DNA of 64,000 bases from Deinococcus sp. AJ005 (lineage in GTDB: Bacteria > Deinococcota > Deinococci > Deinococcales > Deinococcaceae), in NCBI RefSeq assembly GCF_009017495.1, contig NZ_CP044987.1, positions 1 to 64,000 on the forward strand. The letters are read 5' to 3'. Of the stretch, positions 52,367-61,104 are shown in pieces (within the stretch, counting starts at the first letter, position 1; the number at the start of each line of letters is the position of its first letter). The notes under the pieces were generated by a model that saw only the letters and a program-made list of their open reading frames with translations, was not told the origin of the DNA and made no database searches. A program made the position numbers and the translations under genes.

Positions 52367-53716
52367 ATGCCACAACCACCACTGCGCCTCACCACGCGCA
52401 TTCACCCATCGCCGGCGCAACATGCGCGCCTGCAACTCATGTGGGACACCCTGCTCGCCGCACAGAGTGCACTGACCACCTGGCTGTACCACCACGCCGG
52501 CGGGGGCACCCACTCACTGCTGACCACCGCTTCCCGTCAGGCCGGGAGTTTGCCCGTGACCACGCCGCGTCCCCTACGGTCACTTCCTACCCTGACCCAG
52601 ATCGAAGACGAGGTCCGCTACGCGCGGGACGCGCTGGGCTGGGCGCAGGTGTTACCGGCCAGCGCGCTGCGCTGGATGGCCGCCGAGACTGCGCGCGAGT
52701 GGCGCGGCTGCCCGCACGGCCCCCTGCCCGGTCCGTGGCCCCAGGACCGCGCCCCAGAACTCCACCTCGGCAACGCCGTGCAACTGCGCGACGCCGTCAC
52801 ACTGCAGGTCGCGCCACTTTCGCCCAACGAACTGGTGACGGCGGATCTGTACCTGCCGGGGCCGTACTGGACCGCGCTGCTGCGCCGTCAGCGGCGCCGG
52901 CAGGATCACGAGCACGCACGTCATGACGTTCTGGAGCGGGCCTGGCTCGATGACCGGGACAGAGGTGCGGCCAAAGAACTGCTGGCTCGGCGCGCGCGCG
53001 GCGGACCGTGGGCCGAGTGGTCCTGGCCCGACCTTCCTGAGCCGCTGCCTGGAGAGCCGATCAGCCGCGAACGGACGGTGCTGCGCTGGGTGGCCGGGAA
53101 CGGCCTGCCCGGGCGCTGGGTGGCCGAGTGGGCGTTCAGCGCCGGCGACGGCGTGGCTCCCCGGTGGGTGATCGACGACGTGCTGGGCGTCGACATCGGC
53201 TACCATCATCCGTTTGCCTGCGCATCTGGCACGCTGAACACGCTCACCCCCAGACCGTTTCAGGGTTCGTTCGCGCCTCCAGGGCTGTCCGGCCACGCCT
53301 TTTTCCACGGAGCCTGGGCGCGCGCGCGGCACCGACGGGCTATGTTCCTGCGCCTGCTGCCCCTGTTCGAGACGCAGCTGGACCTCGCGCTGCAACACCG
53401 CGCGGTGGCCACCGAGCAGGTGGCCTGGGGCGGCTTCGCTCAGCGGGGGTTCCCCTTCACCTCCTACGCGCTGGACGTTGGGCTGGTGGCCTGGCTGACC
53501 TGGCTGGACGCCCTGGCACCCCAGCACGGGGTGCGGATCCTGCGGGTCCCTCCGGCCTACACCACGCGCACGTGCAGCGCCTGCATGCGGCTGGGGCCAC
53601 GCCCGGCCTCTGGTCAGCCGTTTTGCTGCGTGGGCTGTGGACACACTTCCCAGGCCGATCTCAACGCGGCGCGCGTCATCCGGCGACGTGGCCTGGCGCT
53701 GCTGGGGCGGCCATGA
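52367..53716 (+). CDS. TnpB/Cas12-like RuvC nuclease without transposase partner
   Basis: A 449-residue TnpB-family protein. The N-terminus (TTRIHPSPAQHARLQLMWDT) corresponds to the LYPTxxQ wedge segment. RuvC residues appear complete: D276 in VLGVDIGYHHPF, E350 in ATEQVAWGG and D431 in SQADLNAARVI. The zinc ribbon CSACMRLGP to CVGCG lies between the last two. TnpB is an RNA-guided DNA nuclease normally found with TnpA in IS200/IS605. Here there is no TnpA and no IS end; the stop overlaps the start of a primase gene (ATGA), so the usual 3' guide-RNA position is occupied by coding sequence. GGAG precedes the ATG. It looks domesticated. Confidence 0.82.
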   Translation: MPQPPLRLTTRIHPSPAQHARLQLMWDTLLAAQSALTTWLYHHAGGGTHSLLTTASRQAGSLPVTTPRPLRSLPTLTQIEDEVRYARDALGWAQVLPASALRWMAAETAREWRGCPHGPLPGPWPQDRAPELHLGNAVQLRDAVTLQVAPLSPNELVTADLYLPGPYWTALLRRQRRRQDHEHARHDVLERAWLDDRDRGAAKELLARRARGGPWAEWSWPDLPEPLPGEPISRERTVLRWVAGNGLPGRWVAEWAFSAGDGVAPRWVIDDVLGVDIGYHHPFACASGTLNTLTPRPFQGSFAPPGLSGHAFFHGAWARARHRRAMFLRLLPLFETQLDLALQHRAVATEQVAWGGFAQRGFPFTSYALDVGLVAWLTWLDALAPQHGVRILRVPPAYTTRTCSACMRLGPRPASGQPFCCVGCGHTSQADLNAARVIRRRGLALLGRP

Positions 53717-54576
53717 CCCTGAACGTTGACGGCCTTCCAGAAGATCTCAGAGAGCACCAACGGTATCTGCCGTTTTGCCTGCGTCCACGAGGGAACGGCC
53801 GGCTGGGCAAGGTGCCGCACGCGATGAGTAACAGGGAACTGCAGCCTGTGGACGTTCGCCGCACTGAGACCTGGTTGAGCCTGACTGACGCGGCAGCACT
53901 GGTGTCTGCTGGCCGCGCCGACGGGCTGGGACTGGTACTTGGCCTGGACCTGGGGGTGGTGGCCGCCGATCTGGACAGCGCGCTGCGGGACGGCAAGGTG
54001 CTCCCGTGGGCCATGAACCTCGTTGCGGAACTCCACGGCTACACCGAGGTCAGCATTTCAGGTACTGGGCTGCACGTGCTGGTCCGGGGCTACCTGCCGC
54101 TGGGACGGCGCCGTGCCGGACACCTGGAGTTGTTGGACTCCGGGTTCGTGGCTTTGACTGGGCACCGTCTCGCCGGCTCTCTGGCCACCGTTCCACATCG
54201 CCAGGGCGCGCTTCAAGCTGTCTACGGCCGCACGTTTCCCGCTCCAGTTGCTCACGGCTCTCCGGCCCCGTCCCTTCCTCTGGCTGACACCGAGGTGCTG
54301 GCTCGGCTGCTCGCCATCAAGAACGCCCACAAACTTGCCCGGTTGCTGGACGGCGATGTCGACGGCTACATCAGCCCGTCGGAGGCCGACTTCGCGCTGG
54401 CCCGGCTGCTACGTTTCGGCACCCAAAACCCTGAGCAGATCGCGCGCCTGATGCGCGCTAGCGCCTTGGCGCGCGCGCGCTGGGATCGCCCTGCTGGGCT
54501 GGGACTCACCTACCTCCACCGGACCATTGACCGCGCCCTCGTCCTCGGCGGCCCCACGCTGCCGCCTGCGCCATAA
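53713..54576 (+). CDS. archaeo-eukaryotic primase (AEP), NrS-1-like
   Basis: A 287-residue primase-polymerase-like protein. LGLVLGLDLGVVAADLDSAL holds the catalytic D86-x-D88 pair and SGTGLHVLVRG the conserved His121; FVALTGHRLAGS matches the TGxxL segment of NrS-1-type enzymes. A helical PriCT-like tail (ADFALARLLRFGTQNPEQIA) follows. There is no helicase part, unlike phage NrS-1 (longer). It is translationally coupled to the TnpB-like gene. Such proteins start DNA synthesis on plasmid or phage replicons; a partnership with a RuvC nuclease has no clear precedent known to me. Confidence 0.78.
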   Translation: MTLNVDGLPEDLREHQRYLPFCLRPRGNGRLGKVPHAMSNRELQPVDVRRTETWLSLTDAAALVSAGRADGLGLVLGLDLGVVAADLDSALRDGKVLPWAMNLVAELHGYTEVSISGTGLHVLVRGYLPLGRRRAGHLELLDSGFVALTGHRLAGSLATVPHRQGALQAVYGRTFPAPVAHGSPAPSLPLADTEVLARLLAIKNAHKLARLLDGDVDGYISPSEADFALARLLRFGTQNPEQIARLMRASALARARWDRPAGLGLTYLHRTIDRALVLGGPTLPPAP

Positions 54577-54587
54577 GGAGAACCACC

Positions 54588-55253
54588 ATGACCGATCCCC
54601 AAAACCACGAGTACACCGTTTCGCTGTTCCCCACTCAGTCTCAGATTCACGCCCTGAATGCGCTCAGCAACCACGCCCACCGCATCGAGAGCGCTGCCCT
54701 GCAGCAGGCCCAGCTCAACATGGTCTCGTCGCTCGCAGCGCTGCTGGGGGGCCCAGACCACGCGTTGCGCGGCGACGAGGCCGAGGTCCAAGCCCTGCTG
54801 GCGTTGCCGACGATGGCTGCCGTCCCACTGGGCCTGATTCGCCAGGCGGTCACCGGGCGGCGAGCGCGGATCAAGCGCGGCGACCTGGCTGCGCCGGTGC
54901 AGCCAGTCGCGGTGGCCGGGGAAGGACTGATCGTACCGGCCACCGCAAACGGTCTGACCCTGGACGGCGTCCCTGGAGTGATCAGCGTCGGCATCGACCA
55001 TCTGCCCCTCTGGGCCGCGCAGGTATGGCGCCATGCTGCTGGTGGTGCAAAACCCACACTCGATTCACGGTTGGGGACGGCCAGCGTCACGGGTTGGACG
55101 TACGTCGAGCGCGGCACCTACGCCGGCACTCCCGGCTGGACCGCTGATCTCGCTTTCCACTGGGATACGTACCCCACCTGGCAACTGCTGCGCGATGGCG
55201 ACGACCTGGGCGACGAACCTTGGCGGCGCGGAGTCCGCCATCTGATGGTCTAA
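54588..55253 (+). CDS. TnpB N-terminal-half-like protein (intact paralogue)
   Basis: A 221-residue protein with a good start (AAGGAG before MTDPQNHEYTV). EYTVSLFPTQSQIHALNAL resembles the TnpB N-terminal wedge segment LYPTxxQ and GVPGVISVGIDHLPL with GWTADLAFHW resembles the second half of the TnpB wedge domain, just before RuvC. It stops where RuvC would start. It is homologous to the broken gene at 51511. It could be a detached guide-binding subunit, a regulator, or a decayed TnpB; structure prediction would decide. It follows the primase by 11 bases. Confidence 0.6.
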   Translation: MTDPQNHEYTVSLFPTQSQIHALNALSNHAHRIESAALQQAQLNMVSSLAALLGGPDHALRGDEAEVQALLALPTMAAVPLGLIRQAVTGRRARIKRGDLAAPVQPVAVAGEGLIVPATANGLTLDGVPGVISVGIDHLPLWAAQVWRHAAGGAKPTLDSRLGTASVTGWTYVERGTYAGTPGWTADLAFHWDTYPTWQLLRDGDDLGDEPWRRGVRHLMV

Positions 55254-55256
55254 GGC

Positions 55257-55289
55257 ACAGAGCGGCGCGCCTGGGGCGTGCCGCTCTGT
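55257..55289 (+). terminator. terminator of the TnpB-AEP cluster
   Basis: A 10-bp stem (ACAGAGCGGC with its complement) and a T-rich tail (TCTGTTCT) follow the stop at 55253. Confidence 0.6.
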
Positions 55290-55327
55290 CTGTTCTCAAG
55301 CTGTCTTGTCTTCGGCGTGCCGACCGC

Positions 55328-55990
55328 TCAGGGCTCCACCGCGCGTGCCCGCGCCTGTGCCAGCGCCGCCTGCACCTGTTGTATCGTCCTGACATGGGCC
55401 GGGACCGTCAGGATCCACGGCTCTCCATCATCCTCGCCGTATAGGTAGCCGCCCTGTTCCGGCTCCGAGCGCCTGCCGAAGAGCGCGCCCGTACGGACCC
55501 GCTGAATCAGCCACTGGCAGCCCACGTCCGAAGTGGCCACCACCTCGGCGTCCCACCACGTCCACTCCGGATGGCTGCACACATCGAGGCCCACCACCAC
55601 CCGGGCCGTGTGGTCCAGCATGGCGCTTTCCAGGGTGATCTGCTCCAGACTCGTCGGCGTCTTTCTCGACTCGCACCGGAGGTCCCGCTGCAAGGACATC
55701 AGCCTCGCCCCTTCGGCGAGGCTCCGGGCGGTGGGCACCGGACCGCCCTGGGCGATGTCCTCCAGCAGGAGGCGGATCTGCTGGCCCTGCGGGCTGTGGC
55801 GGACCAGTTGGCCGGTCTGAGGGCAGCGGATCTCGTCCTCGGCGATGTACATGTCCTGACCCAGCAGGTGGCGGGCAGCGCGCTCGAAGCGCGCTTCGAC
55901 GACTTCTTTGGGCGTCGTGTTCCCCATCAGGATCAGCAGCGTGAGGAGCTGGGCGACGGGCAGGCTGATCGGGCGCTGAAAAGGTTTCAT
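55328..55990 (-). CDS. unknown protein
   Basis: A 220-residue protein starting MKPFQRPISLPVAQLL, after GAGAGG. A hydrophobic segment (LLTLLILMG) near the start is too short to be sure of a membrane helix. CPQTGQLVRHSPQGQQIRLL and a Trp-rich part (HPEWTWWDAEVV) follow. No family recognised. It stands alone and points towards the TnpB cluster. Confidence 0.6.
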   Translation of the reverse strand: MKPFQRPISLPVAQLLTLLILMGNTTPKEVVEARFERAARHLLGQDMYIAEDEIRCPQTGQLVRHSPQGQQIRLLLEDIAQGGPVPTARSLAEGARLMSLQRDLRCESRKTPTSLEQITLESAMLDHTARVVVGLDVCSHPEWTWWDAEVVATSDVGCQWLIQRVRTGALFGRRSEPEQGGYLYGEDDGEPWILTVPAHVRTIQQVQAALAQARARAVEP

Positions 55991-56545
55991 CCTCTCGACT
56001 CTGGCACCACCCCCTTTTGCTGAAATTTTTTGGTGGAAAGGCGTTTCGAGCGTGCCGTAGCGGCCGGCCAGGCGTTGTATTTGCTGAGACGGCTGCCACC
56101 GCCCAGTGGAGACGCTCGGACAGGGGGGTGGCGGAGAGACCCGGTTCTGTGGCATGGGCAACCGGCAACCCTGCCTGAACCTTTCCTTGGCCAGGAGCGG
56201 ACCTGTTTGGTGACGTCGAACACGCCGCCAGGAGTGGCCGCCTCAGGTGGATGGAGCGGCGTGGCAGCCAGGCAACGAATTTCTGGCCCGCAGTGTGTCG
56301 TCTGACGGTTGGAGAGAGGATTTCCTATGGGCCTTTCGGTGAATCGGAGATGCATGTGCGCCTGGCCACAGTGGGATCAGTGCATCGCCATAAGGAAGGG
56401 CTTCCCACGTTGCGGACCCCTTGGATGGGAGGTAGCGGATCTGTATGTCGCCGACTGCTCCAGCGTTTTGATCTCGGCCGATATAATGGCCGTCGCACAG
56501 ATCCAAATCACTGCTCGACTAGGACACGTGCATCCCGGAGGGAAC
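55991..56545. other. gene-free stretch before the restriction module
   Basis: No supported gene. The element TATAAT at 56482-56487 lies 59 bases before the ATG of the next gene and may be its -10 box; no matching -35 at 17 bases is clear. Confidence 0.4.
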
Positions 56546-58540
56546 ATGTCCGCACCTGAAACTGCTGCCGATCAGTTCAAGATGACCATCAGCCTCAACG
56601 TCTTGAACCATCTGGGAATCAACCTCTACAGCAACATCCCAGCGGTCCTGTCGGAACTGGTCGCCAACGCTTACGACGCCGACGCCACTCTGATCGAAAT
56701 CACCATCGGTGACGACGAGATCCTGGTGAAAGACGACGGGGTGGGCATGACCCACGACGAGGTCAACAGCCGGTTCCTCAACGTCGGCTACGACAAGCGG
56801 AACGACACCCGTAATCCATTCTCGCGCCTGACCGCCAAAGGGCGACTCCCGATGGGGCGCAAGGGCATCGGCAAACTGTCCGTGTTCTCCATCGCCGAAA
56901 CCGTGGAAGTCCATACGGCCCGGGACGGCGAGTGCAGCGCATTCGAGATGAGTCTGCCGGAAGTGAGGGCTGCGATCCAGGACCGGAACAGTGCCAGCGA
57001 TTATTTCCCGCCGCCCGTGGAGCCTTGCGAGGCCGCCGAGGGAACGACGATCAAGCTCCGCGATCTGAAGAAGAGGACGGCCAGTACGGCCGCCTTTCTC
57101 AGGCGGCGTTTGGCCCGCCGCTTCGCGGTGCAGGGTGGCCTCGACAGCTTCGTCATCTCGGTGGACGGTACGCCGATTTCCGTCGAGGACCGGGACTACT
57201 TCAAGAAGGTGCAGTTCCTCTGGTATCTCGGTCCAGAGAGCAGCGGTTACGCCGCCCTCGCCACACAGGCCGAGAAGACCGCCGAGATCCAAGCCACCGA
57301 AGTCCGGGACCGTGACGGTCATCCCGTCGGTACCGTCTCGGGATGGATCGGAACCGTGGAGAAGCCCAGCGATATCGAAGAGCAGGACAACGTCATCGTC
57401 CTCCTCGCCCGGAAAAAACTCATCCACGAAGACATTCTCCGGCAGTTCCAGGAGGCGGGGATCTACGCTGATTACCTCGTCGGGGAGATCAACGCGGATT
57501 TCCTCGACGCCGACGATTTCGAAGATGTAGTTACGAGCGACCGTCAACGCATCAAAGAAGACGACCCACGCTACGAAGCGCTCCGTGATTTCCTCACGAA
57601 GAACGTCCTCAAACGCATCCAGGGTGAGTGGACCGACCTCCGTCTCGAAGTCGGACGGAAGAAGGCCATCCAGAATCCTGTGGTCGCAGAATGGCTCGCG
57701 TCGCACACGGGCGATACGAGACGCGTCGCGGAAAAAATGCTCGCACGGGTCGAAACCTTCAAATTCGTCGACTCCGAGAGCAAGGTCGAACTCTACAAGG
57801 CCAGCATCATGGGTTTCGAACGCCTCGCCCTGCGCGATTCGTTGAGCGCTCTGGACAAGCTCGACAAACAGGAGGACTTCGACGCCACCATGCGTGTCCT
57901 CGCGTCTGTAGACGAGCTCGAAGCCGCTCATTACCACCAGATCGTGAAGTCCAGGTTGGACGTCATCCGGACGTTGAAAGCGAAACTGCCCACCGAGAGG
58001 GAGAAAATCATTCAGCGCTATCTCTTCGAGCATCTCTGGCTCCTGGACCCGTCATGGGAAAGGGCGACGAACATCCCTCCCATCGAAGAGGAAGCGATCA
58101 AGACGGCATTCAAAGGAATAGACGCGAAGCTCAGCCCGGAAGAAGCCGCAGGGAGGGTCGACATCCGATTTCAGAAGGTGGGAGGCGAACACGTGATCGT
58201 CGAACTCAAGAAGTTCGACCGAAAAGTCACCGTGATGGAACTCGTCGTGCAGATCGAGAAATACGTGAATGCGCTGCACAAATGCCTCACGGAACAGCTC
58301 GGTCAGCACAGCCCCGCCATCCGAGCGGTCTGTCTCGTCGGAGAGAGGCCGAGCGAAACGAACGAGCGGACACTGAAGGCGATGGAGGCCGTAGGCGGAC
58401 GCGTGATGACCTACGGCGAGATGATCGCCCAGGCAGAGGCCGGATATGCCGATTATCTGGAAAGCGATACCAAGGTCGGCAAGATCGCCCAGCTGGTCGA
58501 GCGCCTGGAAAAGACGTTGGGATCGGGACCGGCCTCATAG
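56546..58540 (+). CDS. GHKL ATPase with PD-(D/E)XK nuclease (BbrUII/HgiDII-type restriction enzyme)
   Basis: A 664-residue protein. The GHKL ATPase has SELVANAYDADA (E37, N41), DDGVGM (63-68) and GRKGIGKLSVFS, as in MutL and MORC. The C-terminus carries the nuclease pattern VDIRFQ followed by VIVELKKFDRK (residues about 539-556), an ExK motif. This architecture, beside a C5 methyltransferase and Vsr, is known from BbrUII/HgiDII-like restriction and from prokaryotic MORC systems. The ATG at 56546 follows GGAGGGA. It converges on the methyltransferase gene, with 23 bases between stops. Confidence 0.85.
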   Translation: MSAPETAADQFKMTISLNVLNHLGINLYSNIPAVLSELVANAYDADATLIEITIGDDEILVKDDGVGMTHDEVNSRFLNVGYDKRNDTRNPFSRLTAKGRLPMGRKGIGKLSVFSIAETVEVHTARDGECSAFEMSLPEVRAAIQDRNSASDYFPPPVEPCEAAEGTTIKLRDLKKRTASTAAFLRRRLARRFAVQGGLDSFVISVDGTPISVEDRDYFKKVQFLWYLGPESSGYAALATQAEKTAEIQATEVRDRDGHPVGTVSGWIGTVEKPSDIEEQDNVIVLLARKKLIHEDILRQFQEAGIYADYLVGEINADFLDADDFEDVVTSDRQRIKEDDPRYEALRDFLTKNVLKRIQGEWTDLRLEVGRKKAIQNPVVAEWLASHTGDTRRVAEKMLARVETFKFVDSESKVELYKASIMGFERLALRDSLSALDKLDKQEDFDATMRVLASVDELEAAHYHQIVKSRLDVIRTLKAKLPTEREKIIQRYLFEHLWLLDPSWERATNIPPIEEEAIKTAFKGIDAKLSPEEAAGRVDIRFQKVGGEHVIVELKKFDRKVTVMELVVQIEKYVNALHKCLTEQLGQHSPAIRAVCLVGERPSETNERTLKAMEAVGGRVMTYGEMIAQAEAGYADYLESDTKVGKIAQLVERLEKTLGSGPAS

Positions 58541-58563
58541 CCGGCTGACGTTACGGTCTCTGG

Positions 58564-59745
58564 TCAGTCGTCCGCTGCCGAGGGTTGAACGTGTTCGACA
58601 GTCGTTGCAGAGAGGGACGTGAGCGGGGCGTCGAGTTCCGCCAGCCCGAGATGGGCCATGATCGCCCGTCCGATGACCTGGCCCAGGACGGGCGGCACGG
58701 CGTTCCCTATCTGCCGTCCCTGGTTGGTAAACGTGATTTCATCGCCCGGCTTCGTGAATTCGTAAGTCTGCGGGAAGGTCTGGAGGAGGGCCCCTTCACG
58801 CAGGCTCAGTCCCCGGTCCTGTGTCGGATGGACGAAGCGGCCGGTCCCTATGTTGTAGAACTGGGTGGTCATCGTCGGGGACGGGAAGGCGGGGTCGAGT
58901 CGCCCATAGACGGACCCGTACGTCGCCCCGCTCGGTTTCTTGTGGCAAGCGAGCCGCAGGTCATCGTGCCAGTCCGCCCAAGTTCCTCCTGGGCGTGACG
59001 CCTTCGCACGGGCCAGGTTCTTCTCGCCCAGTCTGAAAGCCTTATGGAGCGGGTCGCGCGGGTCCGTCTGGCCGTTTTCGAGGGTAGGGAGTCCCTCCAG
59101 CACTGCTCCGGCCGTGGGGTACTCCTTCTTCGAGAAGAGCTTCCGGGGCAGTTCCACGCGGCCGCTCTTGGAAGCGAAGAGCACCAGACGGCGGCGGGCC
59201 TGTGGGATACCGTAGTCGGGGCCGAAGACCTTGTACTCGCAGACCTCGTAGCCGGCCTGCTCCAGACGCGCCTTGAACTCGGCATAGACAGGAAACTTTC
59301 CTTTCGTGGCGAGCCGCACGACGTTTTCCATGCTCACCACGTCGGGCTGCACTTCGAGAATCAGTTCCAGGAACGCGCGTAGCGGCTGCCATTCCTGCTC
59401 CAACTCGGCCTGCTCCTTGCCGATCTTCGTCTTCGCGGCAGCTGTAGAGTACGGCTGACACGGTGCGCAGCCGACCAGCACCCTGATGCTGTCCGGAGGG
59501 TAGTGTGCCTCCAACTCCCGGGCCGTGAGTTCGGTGACGTCCTTCGTATGGAACGCTGCTCCCGGGTTGTTCTTCTCGAAAGCGTAGCTGCAGTCCTTCT
59601 CGAGATCGTACCCGGCGACCACACGGACGCCTTCGTGGCCGAGACCGTAGGTGAGGCCACCGACACCGCAGAACAGATCGACGGCGACCACAGGCCGGTC
59701 ACCGTTCCGGTTTCGGAAATTTATGGGTTTGGGCATGGGCATCAT
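58564..59745 (-). CDS. DNA (cytosine-5-)-methyltransferase
   Basis: A 393-residue Dcm-type enzyme. Motif I is VDLFCGVGG, motif IV with the catalytic cysteine GCAPCQPYS, motif VI MENVVRL, motif VIII QARRRLV, and motif X QIGNAVPPVLG. The target-recognition part lies between about residues 225 and 320. It modifies host DNA to protect it from the adjacent restriction enzyme and possibly from the DISARM core (class 2 DISARM uses a C5 methyltransferase). It is divergent from vsr. Confidence 0.93.
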   Translation of the reverse strand: MMPMPKPINFRNRNGDRPVVAVDLFCGVGGLTYGLGHEGVRVVAGYDLEKDCSYAFEKNNPGAAFHTKDVTELTARELEAHYPPDSIRVLVGCAPCQPYSTAAAKTKIGKEQAELEQEWQPLRAFLELILEVQPDVVSMENVVRLATKGKFPVYAEFKARLEQAGYEVCEYKVFGPDYGIPQARRRLVLFASKSGRVELPRKLFSKKEYPTAGAVLEGLPTLENGQTDPRDPLHKAFRLGEKNLARAKASRPGGTWADWHDDLRLACHKKPSGATYGSVYGRLDPAFPSPTMTTQFYNIGTGRFVHPTQDRGLSLREGALLQTFPQTYEFTKPGDEITFTNQGRQIGNAVPPVLGQVIGRAIMAHLGLAELDAPLTSLSATTVEHVQPSAADD

Positions 59746-59838
59746 CTCACTGGCTGCGACTATAGAACATTCCGGAACGACGCCATGCAGGACTCCCGGC
59801 CCTCGGAGGTCCTGTACGGTCTGCGTTATTTTACCGTC

Positions 59839-60255
59839 ATGGCCGACAAGCTCTCGCGGGAACAGCGCAGCGCCCTGATGGGCCGTGTCCGCCAGCGCGA
59901 CACCGCTCCCGAGCTCGCCTTGCGTTCAGCCCTCCACCGGCGTGGACTGAGATTCAGGAAGAACGTCAAAGGCCTGCCCGGCTCGCCGGACATCGTCTTC
60001 ACGCGGATCAAGGTCGCCGTGTTCGTCGACGGCAACTTTTGGCATGGCTACGATTTCGACGCCTGGAAGGACAGGCTCCAGCCATTTTGGCGGGCCAAGA
60101 TCGAACGCAACATCGAACGGGACAGGCAAAACGGGACGGATCTCGAAGAGCTGGGTTGGCAGGTCGTCAGGATCTGGGAAAAGGACATCAAGAAGAGGTT
60201 GGACGAGGTGGCCGAAGAAGTGGCCGCTGTGGTGGAACTCCGGCGCGGCCGGTAG
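59839..60255 (+). CDS. vsr: Vsr very-short-patch repair endonuclease
   Basis: A 138-residue Vsr nuclease. The N-terminus MADKLSREQRSALMGRVRQR, the RFRKNVKGLPGSPDIVF segment with the catalytic Asp, and FVDGNFWHGYDF (missing the usual CFWHxC zinc cysteines but keeping FWHG) are typical. It corrects T:G mismatches from deamination of 5-methylcytosine, which explains its place beside the C5 methyltransferase. An in-frame ATG at 59785 is possible. Confidence 0.88.
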   Translation: MADKLSREQRSALMGRVRQRDTAPELALRSALHRRGLRFRKNVKGLPGSPDIVFTRIKVAVFVDGNFWHGYDFDAWKDRLQPFWRAKIERNIERDRQNGTDLEELGWQVVRIWEKDIKKRLDEVAEEVAAVVELRRGR

Positions 60256-60360
60256 AGGCAGGCACACCTGTTCGCCTCGTCGGGAGGCCACCGGGTCCGG
60301 GTGGCCCGGCCCGCGCGCGGGATCCGGACCTCCATGCGGCGAGAGCGGGGTTCCGGCCTG

Positions 60361-61104
60361 CTATGGAGCAGGGGAGAGGATCCGCCGGTCGACCAAGGCA
60401 CGGAGGTGTCGGGCCAGACGGAGTGGTTGACGTCCTCCGCTGACGAGGACGCCCAGTTCCATGTTGCGCCACATGGCCGCCCCCGTGAGGTTCGCGCTGG
60501 TCACGAAGGCGGTCCGGCTGTCGGCGACGGCGCATTTGGCATGGATTTTTCCCCGTGGTCCGCTCGTTCCCGCACCGTTCCAGACGTAGACGGCCGCGCC
60601 CGGCACTGCGCTCCGCATCGCCGTGACGCAGTCGCTGTCGAGACTGCCTCCCAGGGCGACCGGCGCCTCCAGGACGATGACGACGTCTACCCCCCGCCCC
60701 ACCGCCCTCCGGAGGGCGGCGGCCACGGACTGGACCTCGTAGGCGACGAAGCTGACGATCTGGAGCGTCGCTCGGGCACCGTCGATCAACTGCACCAGGA
60801 CGATCTCGGTTCGCCTGATGGGCACCTCCTCCGTAACCGGGCCGGTCCATACCAGGTCGATACTCTCACGCTCCCGCAGGTCTTCGGCGGTGACGGCCGC
60901 CGCCCGGAGAGCCGAAGCGAGCTCGGCCGGCGACACGTCCGAGACGGACCAGGCGACGTACAGTTCCCGCTCGGCCGCCGAGGCACCCTGTGGGGTGGCG
61001 CACACGGCTCCGCCTTCGGCCCGGCCGGCCAGCCGCTCGACATGGCCAGCGGGCATTTCCCGGACGACGGCGGCTACGGCCCGCCAGAGGCGCAGGTCCT
61101 TCAC
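60361..61104 (-). CDS. drmC: DISARM DrmC-like phospholipase-D-fold protein
   Basis: A 247-residue PLD-superfamily protein with one HKD motif (KIHAKCAVADSRTAFVTSAN). The strands TLQIVSFVAYE and VDVVIVLEAPVALGG come before it, as in DrmC. The GTG start overlaps the drmB stop (GTGA); the longer frame running to 62646 is antisense-like shadow of drmB. In DISARM, DrmC is the least essential component and may be a nuclease. Confidence 0.82.
   Translation of the reverse strand: MKDLRLWRAVAAVVREMPAGHVERLAGRAEGGAVCATPQGASAAERELYVAWSVSDVSPAELASALRAAAVTAEDLRERESIDLVWTGPVTEEVPIRRTEIVLVQLIDGARATLQIVSFVAYEVQSVAAALRRAVGRGVDVVIVLEAPVALGGSLDSDCVTAMRSAVPGAAVYVWNGAGTSGPRGKIHAKCAVADSRTAFVTSANLTGAAMWRNMELGVLVSGGRQPLRLARHLRALVDRRILSPAP

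Noticed and set aside
52367..53716. Complete IS605-family insertion sequence
   Set aside because: No TnpA gene, no terminal palindromes seen, and the 3' end overlaps the primase start.
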